Source: Thermoplasmata archaeon (GTDB lineage: Archaea; Thermoplasmatota; Thermoplasmata; Lutacidiplasmatales; UBA184). Taken from it: 31,408 nucleotides of DNA. Numbering within the stretch: position 1 is the first letter of the stretch; each line of letters starts with the position of its first letter. Below the pieces are notes generated by a model. That model had not been told where the DNA came from, did no database searches, and was given only the letters and a program-made list of their open reading frames with translations. Shown here one piece after another: positions 1 through 8,166 of this stretch. The position numbers were made by a program, and so were the translations under genes. The stretch spans positions 1 through 31,408 of the forward strand of contig JASHTI010000146.1 of assembly GCA_030040625.1 (NCBI GenBank). The letters run 5' to 3'.

Positions 1-1
1 G

Positions 2-2011
2 ACCACCCTCACGAACGAGCCGCTCGCCGTGCCGCTCGCGCTCTCCGCGCAGTTCGTCAATCCCGCCGGCACGGCGAGCCTGATCACGGTGACCTTCAGC
101 GTCAGCGACCAGTCGACGAACGCCTCCGGCGGCTCTCCGGTCTTCGCCGACCTCGGTACGATCCAGTCGGTCGTCACCGCCCAGGTCGCGCAGGCGAACG
201 CGGTCGGGGGTTCCTTCCAGAACTACCAGACCGGACCGGCGCCGCTCGATCAGCTGACGAGCGAGGCGACGAACTCCTCGCTCGAGCTGGTGCTGCCGCT
301 GACGGTCGGTCTCCTGCTCGGCATCGCGATGATCTACTTCCGGTCCCCCGTGGCCCCGCTGGTCGCCTTCGCCGCGCTCGGGATCGCGCTCCTGCTGGGC
401 CTGGGCGGTACGGTGCTCATCGGGACGTTCATCACCCACGTGAACAGTTCGGCGATCGCGCTCGAGGAGGTCTTCGTCCTGGGGATCGGGACCGACTACT
501 CGATCTTCCTGGTCGCGCGCTACCGGGAGGAGCTGACCCGGGGTCAGCCGCCCGAGGAGGCGATCGTCGCGGCGGTCACCTGGGCCGGTCAGTCGATCGC
601 CACCAGCGGGTCGACCGCGATCCTCGTGACGCTCGCCCTCACCTTCAGCGGGGTCGCGCTCCTCGCGGAGTGGGGGATGGTGCTGTCGATCGCCATCCTC
701 GCCACGATCCTCGTCGCGCTGACGCTGCTGCCGGCGCTCGTCAAGCTCGTCGGGCCGCGGATCTTCTGGCCGTACACCAAGCGGCGCTTCGCGGCGGCCG
801 CCGCCGCCGCCAACGAGCGGGTCCGGCAGGGCTCGACGTACTTCTACCGCGCCGGCCGACGGACCCGAGCGCGGCCGGCGTGGATCGTGGCCGTCATCGT
901 CCTTGTCTCCTTGCCGATCGTCGTCGTCGCCCTCGGCGTGCCGATCTCCTACGACTTCTACGACCAGCTGCCGAACGGCCACATGGCGACCGTCGGCCTC
1001 GCCGAGCTCGGGCGGCAGTTCGGCGACGGCTTCGCCGTCCCGTCGTACGCCCTCGTGACCTTCGCGGAACCGCTCCTCTCGGGCAACACGCCGAACCTCG
1101 CCGAGCTCGGAGCGGTCGCCAACCTCACGGCGCTGGCGGGAGGCGTCGGGGGGATCGCGACGGTCCGGTCCCCGGTCGGACCGTACGGGAGCAGCCTCGC
1201 GGCCTGGGAGCGCTACGGGCTCGAGCCGCCGCTGGCCCAGGAGAACCTCCGGGCGACGCTGGCGCCGTACCTCGGGACGGACGGACGGACCGTCCTCTTC
1301 CAGTTGCAACCGACGGCCACCGGGCTGTCGAGCGGCGCGGTCACCGCCGTGCGCGGCGTCGAGAGCCGGTTCGGCGCCTACGCCGCCCAGCACCCCGGCG
1401 TGACGGCGCTCGCGTTCGGCGGCGGCGCGCCGACGATCTCCGACCTCGCGGACGAGACCTCGTTCGCCACCGAGGTGATGATCGTCGCCGTTATGGCCGG
1501 CCTGATCCTCGTCCTCCTCGCGGTCCTCCGGTCGTGGATCATCGCGCTCCTGGCCGTCGCGACGATCGGCCTGTCGATCAGCTGGGCGTGGGCCCTGACC
1601 GACCTGGTCCTTCAGCAGCTGTTCGGGATCCCGATCTTCTTCTACGTGCGGACGATCCTGATCATGCTCGTCCTGGGCCTCGGGATCGACTACAACATCT
1701 TCCTGCTCACCCGGATCCGTGAGGAGCGCTTGCACGGCCGCCCGGCCCGGGAGGCGACCGTCGAGGGCCTCGGACGGACCGGCGGGATCATCACGGCCGC
1801 GGCCGTGATCCTGGCGAGCGCCTTCAGCGCGCTCCTGGTCGGCGACTTCACCTTGATCCGGGCGATCGGCTTCTCCGTCGCCGTCGCCGTGGTCATGGAC
1901 GCGATGGTCGTCCGCACCTACCTCGTCCCCGCGACGCTCCAGTTGCTCGGCGAACGCGCCTGGAGCCTTTCGGGCCGCCGTGCGGCGGCGCCACGCGCGC
2001 CGCCGCGCTAG
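2..2011 (+). CDS. MMPL/RND-family membrane transporter, 5' end missing
   Basis: The reading frame is open from base 2, so the gene begins before the window and the N-terminus is missing; a GTG at 29 is only an internal valine. The protein has two copies of the MMPL membrane module. The first has several membrane spans followed by the hallmark GTDYSIFLVARYREE. Next come an extracytoplasmic domain of roughly 150 residues and a second set of spans with GIDYNIFLLTRIREE. The paired G-x-DY motifs in membrane spans are typical of proton-driven RND/MMPL exporters, which move lipids or hydrophobic compounds; the substrate here cannot be told. The first extracytoplasmic domain is mostly outside the window. 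The TAG stop shares a CTAG with the stop of the converging peroxiredoxin gene. Confidence 0.9.
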   Translation, partial: TTLTNEPLAVPLALSAQFVNPAGTASLITVTFSVSDQSTNASGGSPVFADLGTIQSVVTAQVAQANAVGGSFQNYQTGPAPLDQLTSEATNSSLELVLPLTVGLLLGIAMIYFRSPVAPLVAFAALGIALLLGLGGTVLIGTFITHVNSSAIALEEVFVLGIGTDYSIFLVARYREELTRGQPPEEAIVAAVTWAGQSIATSGSTAILVTLALTFSGVALLAEWGMVLSIAILATILVALTLLPALVKLVGPRIFWPYTKRRFAAAAAAANERVRQGSTYFYRAGRRTRARPAWIVAVIVLVSLPIVVVALGVPISYDFYDQLPNGHMATVGLAELGRQFGDGFAVPSYALVTFAEPLLSGNTPNLAELGAVANLTALAGGVGGIATVRSPVGPYGSSLAAWERYGLEPPLAQENLRATLAPYLGTDGRTVLFQLQPTATGLSSGAVTAVRGVESRFGAYAAQHPGVTALAFGGGAPTISDLADETSFATEVMIVAVMAGLILVLLAVLRSWIIALLAVATIGLSISWAWALTDLVLQQLFGIPIFFYVRTILIMLVLGLGIDYNIFLLTRIREERLHGRPAREATVEGLGRTGGIITAAAVILASAFSALLVGDFTLIRAIGFSVAVAVVMDAMVVRTYLVPATLQLLGERAWSLSGRRAAAPRAPPR

Positions 2012-2445
2012 CCCGCGAGGAAGCGCGCCTTCGCCCGCTCGACGTGGTGCACGGGGGCGCCGTCGACGACCTCGGCGACCTGGCCGGCCCGGTCGATGAG
2101 GAACGACACGCGTCGGGCGGTGCCCTGCGGCTGGAGGACGCCGTAGGCCCCCGCGACCGTCTGCTTGGCGTCGGCGACCAGGGTGAAGTGAAGCCCGTAC
2201 TTGTTCGCGAACGCCTTCTGGGCGGGGCAGTCGTCGGTGCTGACGCCGACGATCCTCACGCCCTTGCCGGAGAACTCCGCCAGGTGCTCCTGGAAGCCCT
2301 TGGCCTCAATGGTACAGCCCGGGGTGTCGGCCCTCGGGTAGAAGTACAGGACCACCGGCGAGCCGCGGAGGGACGAAAGTCGGAACGGGTGGCCATCCTG
2401 GTCCGGCGCCTCGAAGTCGGGCGCCGCCTCGCCTGCCGCTACCAT
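2008..2445 (-). CDS. bcp: Peroxiredoxin, Bcp/PrxQ type
   Basis: A thiol peroxidase of 145 residues that would reduce hydroperoxides in the cytoplasm. The active-site motif P-x3-T-x2-C is seen as PRADTPGC, with the peroxidatic cysteine at residue 44. In typical Bcp/PrxQ proteins a resolving cysteine follows five residues later (C-T-x-E-A-C); here that position is Lys49. The only other cysteine is Cys73 in STDDCPAQ. The enzyme may therefore work as a 1-Cys peroxiredoxin or use an unusual resolving residue. The ATG at 2445 lies about 25 bases after a TATA-like TAAATA on the minus strand, which suggests a leaderless transcript. The family assignment is firm; the mechanism is inference. Confidence 0.93.
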   Translation of the reverse strand: MVAAGEAAPDFEAPDQDGHPFRLSSLRGSPVVLYFYPRADTPGCTIEAKGFQEHLAEFSGKGVRIVGVSTDDCPAQKAFANKYGLHFTLVADAKQTVAGAYGVLQPQGTARRVSFLIDRAGQVAEVVDGAPVHHVERAKARFLAG

Positions 2446-2466
2446 CGCCCGGCCAGCGTGCCGCGG

Positions 2467-2473
2467 TATTTAG
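2467..2473 (-). promoter_or_regulatory. TATA-like box for the peroxiredoxin gene
   Basis: On the minus strand the sequence reads CTAAATA, centred about 25 bases before the ATG at 2445, in otherwise GC-rich DNA. That spacing matches an archaeal TATA box with transcription starting at or next to the start codon. Confidence 0.5.
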
Positions 2474-2486
2474 CGGGCGGCGGCGC

Positions 2487-2723
2487 TCAGCCCGAGGCGA
2501 CCGTGACCAGGGTCTCCGTCGCCTTGATGCCGGGGATCTTGCGGATCCGGTGGACCACGATGTCGAGGGCCTGGTTGATCTGACCCGCCTCGACCTTGAC
2601 GATCACGTCGAACGGGCCCGTGACCGCCTGGACCTCCGTGACGCCGGGGACCGACCGGAGGCGCTTGAGGACCCCCTCCAGCTGACCGACGTCGGTCTCG
2701 CAGAGGAGGTAGATCGTCTCCAT
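2487..2723 (-). CDS. Stand-alone RAM (Lrp/AsnC ligand-binding) domain protein
   Basis: A 78-residue protein that matches only the C-terminal effector-binding domain of Lrp/AsnC regulators: an alternating beta-alpha pattern with VPGVTEVQAVTGPFDVIVKV followed by a helix and IPGIKATETLVTV. No helix-turn-helix precedes it, and the ATG at 2723 is the natural start. Stand-alone RAM proteins are common in archaea and are thought to sense amino acids as oligomers or to join full-length Lrp proteins; the ligand and partner are unknown here. A GGTAACCT on the minus strand near 2756-2765 may act as a weak TATA element. The domain assignment is firm and the role open. Confidence 0.88.
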   Translation of the reverse strand: METIYLLCETDVGQLEGVLKRLRSVPGVTEVQAVTGPFDVIVKVEAGQINQALDIVVHRIRKIPGIKATETLVTVASG

Positions 2724-2874
2724 CCGGCGCGGCGGCGACCGGGGCGGCCCTCTTCAGGTTACCGGGGCCCCGGAGCCGGGTAGATTAGTCCTCCGTCGCC
2801 CGCGCCGGCGGCAAAGCTCCATACGGCCACGGTGAACGGCTATCCGCGGACGCCCGCCGGCGCCGCCGCGAAAG

Positions 2875-4089
2875 ATGCCCCTTCGGCTCGTGGACTCGCT
2901 CACCGGAAGGAACCGCCCGGTTCGGGCCGCGGGCGGGGGCCCGATCGCGCTCTACGTCTGCGGGCCGACGGTCTACGACTCGGCGCACGTGGGGCACGCG
3001 CGCACCTACCTGTTCTTCGACGTCGCCCGCCGGACGCTGGAGGCCGAGGGCTACGCGGTCCGCCACGTGATGAACGTCACGGACCTGGAGGACAAGATCG
3101 ACACGCGCGCGGCCGCGCTCGGGCTGACCTCGCGCGCGCTGGCCCGGGCGGAGGAGCGCGGGTTCTTCCGCGACCTGGATGCGTTCGGGAACCTGCGCCC
3201 GACCTTCCGGCCCCGGGCGAGCGCGTACGTCCCGGAGATGATCCGACTCGGGCGGGCGCTCGAGCGAACGGGTCGCGTGCATCGGATCGACGGCGAGTGG
3301 CGGTACGAGGCGCCCGAGCGCCGCGAGGGGGAGAACTTCGCGACGAGCGCGGACCTCGCCCGCCACGCGGTCGCCGAGCCCGGCCACCCGTTCGTCGCCG
3401 ACGTCCAGGAGGCACGCTCGTTCGTCGTCTGGAAGCAGCTCGCGCCCCCGCTCCTCGGCTGGCCGAGTCCCTGGGGCCGCGGCGCCCCGGGCTGGCACCT
3501 GCAGTGCTTCGCGATGGCCCGGCACCTCCTGCGCGTGCCGGTGGACCTCCACGGCGGCGGCCGGGACCTGGTCTATCCCCATCACTTCGCCGAGAACGAG
3601 ATCGCCCTGGCGCTGCGCGGCCGGCCGTTCGCACCCGTGTTCCTCCACGCCGGCCTGGTCCTGCAGGACGGCTCGAAGATGTCGAAGTCGACGGGGAATC
3701 TGGTGCCGTTGCGCACCGCGCTCGACCGGCACGGCGCGGCGGCCCTGCGATGGTACCTGCTCGGCCGACCGCCCCGGGAGCGGTTCCCGTGGGACGATCG
3801 GGCCGCCGATCGCGCCCGTGACGAGCTCGCGCTGCTCCGCTCCACCCTGGGCGCCTGGCTGCGCAACGGACGGGGAGGGGCGGTCGGCGGCGCGCGCGCC
3901 ATGGCCCTTCGGAACGACGTCCGACGGGAGCTCCTGGACGGCCTGGGGACCGACCGGCTCGTGCGCCAGCTCCTCGGCTTCGCCGGCGCCGTAGCGGCGG
4001 CGCCGGGCGGGGTCGGGCGCGGAGAGCGAAGTCGGGCCCGCGCGGCGATCGCCGAGATCGAGCGTCGGATCGGGATCCGGCTCGTCTAG
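2875..4089 (+). CDS. cysS: Cysteinyl-tRNA synthetase
   Basis: Class I aminoacyl-tRNA synthetase of 404 residues that charges tRNA-Cys. The family signatures are present: YVCGPTVYDSAHVGHAR (zinc ligand Cys29 and the HIGH-type motif HVGH at 38-41), WHLQC (Cys211), HHFAENE (His236/His237 and Glu240, the remaining zinc-site region) and KMSKS at 268-272. The HHF-A-ENE arrangement and KMSKS favour a synthetase over the mycothiol ligase MshC, which is similar in size. At 404 residues it is shorter than the usual 460 or so, and the C-terminal anticodon-binding region is reduced. The ATG at 2875 is the first in-frame start. Its TAG stop shares a CTAG with the stop of the converging thiolase gene. Confidence 0.95.
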   Translation: MPLRLVDSLTGRNRPVRAAGGGPIALYVCGPTVYDSAHVGHARTYLFFDVARRTLEAEGYAVRHVMNVTDLEDKIDTRAAALGLTSRALARAEERGFFRDLDAFGNLRPTFRPRASAYVPEMIRLGRALERTGRVHRIDGEWRYEAPERREGENFATSADLARHAVAEPGHPFVADVQEARSFVVWKQLAPPLLGWPSPWGRGAPGWHLQCFAMARHLLRVPVDLHGGGRDLVYPHHFAENEIALALRGRPFAPVFLHAGLVLQDGSKMSKSTGNLVPLRTALDRHGAAALRWYLLGRPPRERFPWDDRAADRARDELALLRSTLGAWLRNGRGGAVGGARAMALRNDVRRELLDGLGTDRLVRQLLGFAGAVAAAPGGVGRGERSRARAAIAEIERRIGIRLV

Positions 4090-5285
4090 CGTCGCTCGAG
4101 CGCGAGGCTCAGCCCGTTGCCACCGCCCATGCAGAGGGTGGCGAGCCCCAGGCGACCGTTCGCCCGGGCGAGCTCGTAGGCGAGCGTCACCACGATCCGG
4201 GCCCCGCTCGCGCCGATCGGGTGGCCGAGGGCGATCGCCCCGCCGTGGACGTTGAAGCGATCGTCGGCGAACCCGAACGCCCGCTGGACCGCGATCGAGG
4301 CGGAGGCGTACGCCTCGTTGTGCTCGACCCGGTCGAACGAGGCCGCCGTCAGCCCGGTCCGGGCGAGGTGCCGGCGGACCGTGGGGATCGGCGACTCCAT
4401 GACGTCCTTCGGGGCGACGCCGCTCTCGTCGTACGAGTGGATCCAGGCGAGGGGCTGGGCGCCCCGGCGGGCGACCTCCGCCCCGCTCGCGAGCACCAGG
4501 GCCGCCGCCCCGTCCGCGAGCTTCGAGGAGTTCCCGGCGGTCAGGATCCCGGTCGGCGCGAACGCCGGCCGGAGCCGCGCGAGCCCCTCCATCGTCGTGT
4601 CGCCGCGGGGGCCCTCGTCCCGCGCCAGCCCGGGGCTCCGACGCTGCGCATCGGGCGGGACCGGCGCGAGCTCGGCATCGAACGTTCCGTCGGCGACCGC
4701 CGCCGCCGCCCGGAGATGGCTCCGCATCCCGAACGCGTCGACGTCGGCCCGCCGGAGGCCCAGCTTCTGCGCGATCCGCTCTCCGGTGAAGCCCATGAGC
4801 TCGTGCTCGTCGTAGGCGTCGATCAGCGCGTCGCGCTGCATCGCGTCGTCCAGGACGCGGGGACCGGGACGGACGCCCCAGCGCGCCTGGCTGTCGACCA
4901 GGAATGGCGCCCCGGACATGCTCTCCATGCCGCCGACGAGGATCCGGTCGAACTCGCCGGCGCGGATCAACGCCGCGCCGAGCTGGATCGCCTTCATCCC
5001 CGAGCCGCAGACCATGTTGATCGTGGCCGCGCCGATCTCGTCCGGGACTCCGACGCCCCGGAGGACCTGCCGCGCGGGGTTCTGCCCCACCCCCGCCTGG
5101 ATCGACTCGCCGAAGAGCACCTCCTGCACCTCGGCCGCCGGCACCCCGGCGCGCCGGAGCGCCTCGCGGGCGGCCACGACGCCCAGCTCGGGCGCGCGGT
5201 ACTCCCGCAGCGCACCCCCGAACCGGCCGATCGGGGTCCGGGCCGCTCCGAGAATCGCGACCGGCGGTGGGAGGCTCGCAGGCAT
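4086..5285 (-). CDS. Thiolase (acetyl-CoA C-acetyltransferase family)
   Basis: A thiolase of 399 residues that would condense two acyl-CoA molecules or cleave 3-ketoacyl-CoA. It shows the nucleophile motif MVCGSGMKA (Cys93), NEAYA, the GHPIGASGAR loop with the active-site His, and the C-terminal CMGGGNG with the second catalytic Cys. These are standard for biosynthetic or degradative thiolases, not the archaeal SCPx-type. I chose the ATG at 5285 over an in-frame start at 5315 because the extra residues are mostly Ala/Pro and a weak TATA-like element (GTTTTGA, about 5309-5318) lies 28 bases upstream. It probably acts with the acyl-CoA dehydrogenase and methylmalonyl-CoA genes of this region, or supplies acetoacetyl-CoA for isoprenoids. 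Confidence 0.93.
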   Translation of the reverse strand: MPASLPPPVAILGAARTPIGRFGGALREYRAPELGVVAAREALRRAGVPAAEVQEVLFGESIQAGVGQNPARQVLRGVGVPDEIGAATINMVCGSGMKAIQLGAALIRAGEFDRILVGGMESMSGAPFLVDSQARWGVRPGPRVLDDAMQRDALIDAYDEHELMGFTGERIAQKLGLRRADVDAFGMRSHLRAAAAVADGTFDAELAPVPPDAQRRSPGLARDEGPRGDTTMEGLARLRPAFAPTGILTAGNSSKLADGAAALVLASGAEVARRGAQPLAWIHSYDESGVAPKDVMESPIPTVRRHLARTGLTAASFDRVEHNEAYASASIAVQRAFGFADDRFNVHGGAIALGHPIGASGARIVVTLAYELARANGRLGLATLCMGGGNGLSLALERR

Positions 5286-5360
5286 GGGGGGCGGGGGAGC
5301 CGGGGCCGCCCTCAAAACGTTCGCGGGGCGTCGGCCCGGGCGCCGGTTCGCGCCGTCCCG

Positions 5361-6092
5361 TCAGTCCTCTTCGACGCGGGGCGCCAGGAGGTAGCGGCCT
5401 TCGCCGCGGCCCATCCCCATCGCGAACTCGATCTTGAGCGGGTACTCGTTGCCGACGTGGAGCGTCGCCTCCTCGGAGGAGATCGCCTTGACCATCGCCG
5501 AGAAGAAGTCGAGCGGGTACATGCTCTTCACCGGTTCCTTGACCTCGAGCCGCGGCAGCGTCTCCTTGGGGATGCGGAGGTCGAGGCGGTCCGTGTCGCC
5601 CTCGGAGTGCATCGTGAACGCCTCCGGCTCGAGGGTCAGCGTGACGTGGTCGGTGAAGCTCTCGCTGCCCCGGATCCCCTGCCGCATGTCCTCGGTCTTC
5701 ACGACGACCGTCGCCGGCGGGTTGACGTTCGGCACCTTCGGGTCGGTGATGCTGGCCGGGTCGACGACGGCCATCTGACGGGTCACGCGCCCGACGCTCG
5801 CGACCAGCCGGTTCTTGCCGTCGAACTGGAGCTCCAGGACGTCGCCCGGCTTGGAGAGCCGGAGGACCTCCTTCAGCTTCTCGACGTCGACCCCGATCTC
5901 GGTCGGCTCGCCGGTGAACTCCTCGAACGCCGCCTTCTGGAGCTTGAGGACGAGCATGGCGACGTGGGACGGATCGACGGCCTTCGCCTCCGCCCCGTCC
6001 TTGGAGATCGTGAGCTTGACCTCGCTGACGAGCGTCGAGACGACCTCGACGAGCTCGCGGAGGACCTCCATCTTGACGCGAAGCTTGAACAC
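5361..6092 (-). CDS. pcn: DNA polymerase sliding clamp (PCNA)
   Basis: The archaeal/eukaryal sliding clamp, 243 residues, which forms a ring on DNA for the replicative polymerase and other partners. The sequence has the PCNA pattern throughout: a start FKLRVKMEVLRELVEVV, the interdomain stretch near VTRQMAVVDPASITDPKVP, and the conserved end EGRYLLAPRVEED. I chose the GTG at 6092 rather than an in-frame ATG at 6113. The family normally starts at this Phe-Lys-Leu, and a TTTTAAG element on the minus strand (6125-6130) is 35 bases from the GTG but only about 14 from the ATG. It is divergent from alaX. Certain. Confidence 0.97.
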   Translation of the reverse strand: MFKLRVKMEVLRELVEVVSTLVSEVKLTISKDGAEAKAVDPSHVAMLVLKLQKAAFEEFTGEPTEIGVDVEKLKEVLRLSKPGDVLELQFDGKNRLVASVGRVTRQMAVVDPASITDPKVPNVNPPATVVVKTEDMRQGIRGSESFTDHVTLTLEPEAFTMHSEGDTDRLDLRIPKETLPRLEVKEPVKSMYPLDFFSAMVKAISSEEATLHVGNEYPLKIEFAMGMGRGEGRYLLAPRVEED

Positions 6093-6124
6093 CGGTGCGC
6101 CCCCGCGGCGCACAACGGTGCTGC

Positions 6125-6130
6125 TTAAAA
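6125..6130 (-). promoter_or_regulatory. TATA-like box for PCNA
   Basis: TTTTAA on the minus strand, centred about 35 bases before the GTG at 6092, predicts a very short leader. It argues against the upstream in-frame ATG, which would lie too close to the box. Confidence 0.45.
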
Positions 6131-6190
6131 GCTCCGCGTGACGAGGGGCGATGCGCGCGCGTTTTTCTCGCCGGTGCCGCTCGCTCCGGC

Positions 6191-6949
6191 ATGACCGAGC
6201 TCGCCTACCTGCCGAGCGTCGAGGACGCCTACGTCGCGCGGTTCCGGGCGCGGATCGTCGCGCTCCCGCCGGGCGGCGTCGTCCTGGATCGCACCTACTT
6301 CTATCCGACCGGCGGCGGGCAGCCGGCCGACCGCGGGGAGCTCACGGCCGGGCCGGGACCCTCGGCCCCGGTCGTGGACGTGACGAAATCCGGTCCTGCG
6401 GTGGTCCACCGATTGGCCGGCGGGGCGGGCGCGCGCCATGCGCTGCAGGTCGGCGACGAGGTCGACGGCCGGATCGACTGGGAGCGCCGGCACCGGCACA
6501 TGCGGCTCCATACGAGCCAGCATTTCCTGAGCGGGCGGGTGTTCTCCCGCACGGGCCGCCGGACCCGGAAGGCGAACTTCTCCGGCGTGCGGGCGCTGAT
6601 CGAGCTGGACGGCCCGCTCGAGCCGTCGATCGTCGCTGCGCTCCAGGAGGACGTGCGGGCGGTCGTGCAGCCGCCGCACGCGGTGGCGATCCGTCTGCTG
6701 CCGCGTGCCGAGTGGGACCGCCACCCCCTTTCTCAGCGCTCCGGGCTGGTGCCGCTCCCGCCCCAGGTCGATCCCGTCCGGGTGATCGAGATCGAGGGGA
6801 GTGACCTGTGTCCGTGCGGCGGCACGCACCTGCGCTCGACCGCGGAGATCGGCGAGGTGGCGATCGAGCCGCCCGTGCCGCTCGGCGACGGCGGGAGCCG
6901 GCTCGTCTTTACGCTCGGGGCCGGGCCGACGATCGCTCCGCGCGCGTGA
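6191..6949 (+). CDS. alaX: AlaX-type alanyl-tRNA editing protein
   Basis: A 252-residue free-standing editing domain related to the C-terminal half of alanyl-tRNA synthetase, which removes Ser or Gly wrongly loaded on tRNA-Ala. The four zinc ligands are visible: HTSQH (His107 and His111) and CPCGGTH (Cys209 and His213, with an additional Cys207). The N-terminal YFYPTGGGQPADRGEL is the usual AlaX/AlaRS second-domain motif. The ATG at 6191 gives the expected N-terminus; an earlier in-frame ATG at 6095 lies inside the PCNA promoter region and is unlikely. The last 41 bases overlap the converging GNAT gene. The length fits the AlaX-M/L class, with little C-terminal extension. Confidence 0.93.
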   Translation: MTELAYLPSVEDAYVARFRARIVALPPGGVVLDRTYFYPTGGGQPADRGELTAGPGPSAPVVDVTKSGPAVVHRLAGGAGARHALQVGDEVDGRIDWERRHRHMRLHTSQHFLSGRVFSRTGRRTRKANFSGVRALIELDGPLEPSIVAALQEDVRAVVQPPHAVAIRLLPRAEWDRHPLSQRSGLVPLPPQVDPVRVIEIEGSDLCPCGGTHLRSTAEIGEVAIEPPVPLGDGGSRLVFTLGAGPTIAPRA

Positions 6950-7460
6950 GGCCGTAGACGTAGACGTCGTGCCAGGCGCTGTGGTGGAACAGCGCGGCGC
7001 GGAGCGTCCCCTCCCGCCGGTAGCCGAGCCCCTCGAGCAGGCGGTACGACGGGACGTTCTCGACGTCGCAGGTCGCGCCGACGCGTTCCACGGTCTCCGT
7101 GGCGAAGAGGTGGTCCGTGAGGAGACCGACCGCCTCGCGGCCGTAGCCGCGACCCCGGGCCGCGGGCCGCCCGAGGATGTACCAGACGTCGATGAACTCC
7201 AGGACCGGATGCGGGCGGTAGTGGCCGACGACCCCGACGACGGCCCCGTCGGTCCTCGTCTCCACTACGTAGCGGGGAGCGAGCGATACCGGGTCGCCGG
7301 GCGCTTCGGCGACGGACCGGGCGAAGTCATCGAACGTGTCCGTCGCGAAACGATCGAACGGGGCGACGATGTCGGGGTCGTTGTACCAGGCGAAGATCCC
7401 TTCCAGGTCGGCGGCGACCGGCGGCCGCAGCCGGACCGCGGGGCCCTCTAGGACCGCCAC
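6909..7460 (-). CDS. GNAT-family N-acetyltransferase (RimJ-like)
   Basis: A 183-residue acetyltransferase of the RimJ/RimL type. The N-terminus RLRPPVAADLEGIFAWYNDP is typical, the acetyl-CoA loop is seen as RGRGYGREA, and the C-terminal NVPSYRLLEGLGYRREGTLR is the usual last helix and strand. It may acetylate a ribosomal or other protein N-terminus or a small amine; the substrate cannot be told. The GTG start at 7460 is seven bases after the stop of the upstream winged-helix gene, with GAGGGG before it, so it is the third gene of a leftward operon. The 3' end overlaps alaX by 41 bases. Confidence 0.88.
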   Translation of the reverse strand: MAVLEGPAVRLRPPVAADLEGIFAWYNDPDIVAPFDRFATDTFDDFARSVAEAPGDPVSLAPRYVVETRTDGAVVGVVGHYRPHPVLEFIDVWYILGRPAARGRGYGREAVGLLTDHLFATETVERVGATCDVENVPSYRLLEGLGYRREGTLRAALFHHSAWHDVYVYGLTRAERSSARPRA

Positions 7461-7466
7461 GGCCCC

Positions 7467-7880
7467 TCAGACCGTCGGCTCGGCGCTCCCGTCCGGCGGG
7501 CTCTCGCCGGGGCGGCGGCCGAGGTCCCCGGCGGGGCCGGCCGAGGTCGGCTCCGCGCCCGCACCCTCGGCCGGGTCGGGCGCCTCGGACGGTCCGGCCC
7601 GGACCTCGAGGGCTTTGCGGTGGCCGCTCGGCGTGAGGGCGTAGACGTGCTTCGGCTCGGAGTAGCCGACGACGTACTGCGTGCGCCGGTAGACCATCCG
7701 GCTCATCTCGAGTGTGCGGAGGGCGCGCCGCAGCGACTCCGGGCTCTCGGCCGAGAACTGGCGCGCGATGCCGAACTCGGTGACCCACTGCGAGGCCTCG
7801 AATCGGACCTGCTGGCCGTGGTGCTGGAGAAGGTGCAACAGCAGCATCCGCTCGACGCGGTCGAGCTCCCCCGGCGGCAC
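7467..7880 (-). CDS. Winged-helix DNA-binding protein with disordered tail
   Basis: A 137-residue protein with a probable winged helix-turn-helix at about residues 5-90: a helix LDRVERMLLLHLLQHHGQQV, a recognition-helix-like SPESLRRALRTLEMSRMVYRR and a wing with YALTPSGHRKALEV, in the manner of archaeal MarR/PadR-like proteins. Residues 95-137 are rich in Pro, Gly, Ala and Glu and look disordered. The GTG start at 7880 follows GGGAGG by a normal distance and is 12 bases after the stop of the gene before it. It may regulate its own operon or the divergent epimerase genes; that is inference. Confidence 0.75.
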   Translation of the reverse strand: MPPGELDRVERMLLLHLLQHHGQQVRFEASQWVTEFGIARQFSAESPESLRRALRTLEMSRMVYRRTQYVVGYSEPKHVYALTPSGHRKALEVRAGPSEAPDPAEGAGAEPTSAGPAGDLGRRPGESPPDGSAEPTV

Positions 7881-7892
7881 CGGTTCCTCCCG

Positions 7893-8117
7893 CTAGGAGA
7901 TCGTCGTGATCTCGTAGTTCACGTCCAGTCCCTTGAGGTGTTCGTGCATCTGGCTCGTCAGCTGGAGGACGTCGTGGAGCGTCGTCCGGTCCTTCCACTT
8001 GTAAACGAAATCGTGCATCCCCATCGCCTCCTCGAATCCGAGGGCGCGCATCACATCCAGCACCTTGACGGGACTCGCCCCCTCCGAGTGGAAGGACATC
8101 CGAACGTACGTTCGCAT
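7893..8117 (-). CDS. Small conserved hypothetical protein, first gene of operon
   Basis: A 74-residue alpha/beta protein starting MRTYVRMSFHSEGASP with two helices (VKVLDVMRALGFEEA and LHDVLQLTSQMHEHLKGLD) and strands HDFVYKWKD and VNYEITTIS, so a small ferredoxin-like or ACT-like fold is plausible. I do not recognise the family. An in-frame ATG at 8183 would place the TATA element at 8167-8173 inside the coding region, so I prefer the ATG at 8117, whose 5' leader would be about 25-30 bases. It leads an operon with a winged-helix protein and an acetyltransferase. The codons strongly favour G or C at the third position, like the neighbouring genes. Confidence 0.75.
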   Translation of the reverse strand: MRTYVRMSFHSEGASPVKVLDVMRALGFEEAMGMHDFVYKWKDRTTLHDVLQLTSQMHEHLKGLDVNYEITTIS

Positions 8118-8166
8118 CGGTTCACGCTCGGAGGCGCCGCCGACCGTCCTCACTTGGTCCTCCGTG

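Noticed and set aside
2875..4089. Mycothiol ligase MshC in place of CysS
   Set aside because: Similar length, but the KMSKS and HHFAENE motifs and the archaeal setting favour the synthetase.
6093..6113. ATG at 6113 as the PCNA start
   Set aside because: It adds seven non-family residues and leaves only about 14 bases to the TTTTAA element. The GTG at 6092 gives the normal PCNA N-terminus.
2785..6192. A 1135-codon open frame on the minus strand, and similar very long frames at 9501-12605 (+), 13500-16235 (-) and 22931-26128 (+)
   Set aside because: They run across or opposite several well-identified genes (CysS, thiolase, PCNA and others), are rich in Arg, Pro, Gly and Ala, and have no domains, except where their ends coincide with real genes that I annotated with later starts. 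They arise because stop codons are rare in GC-rich DNA.
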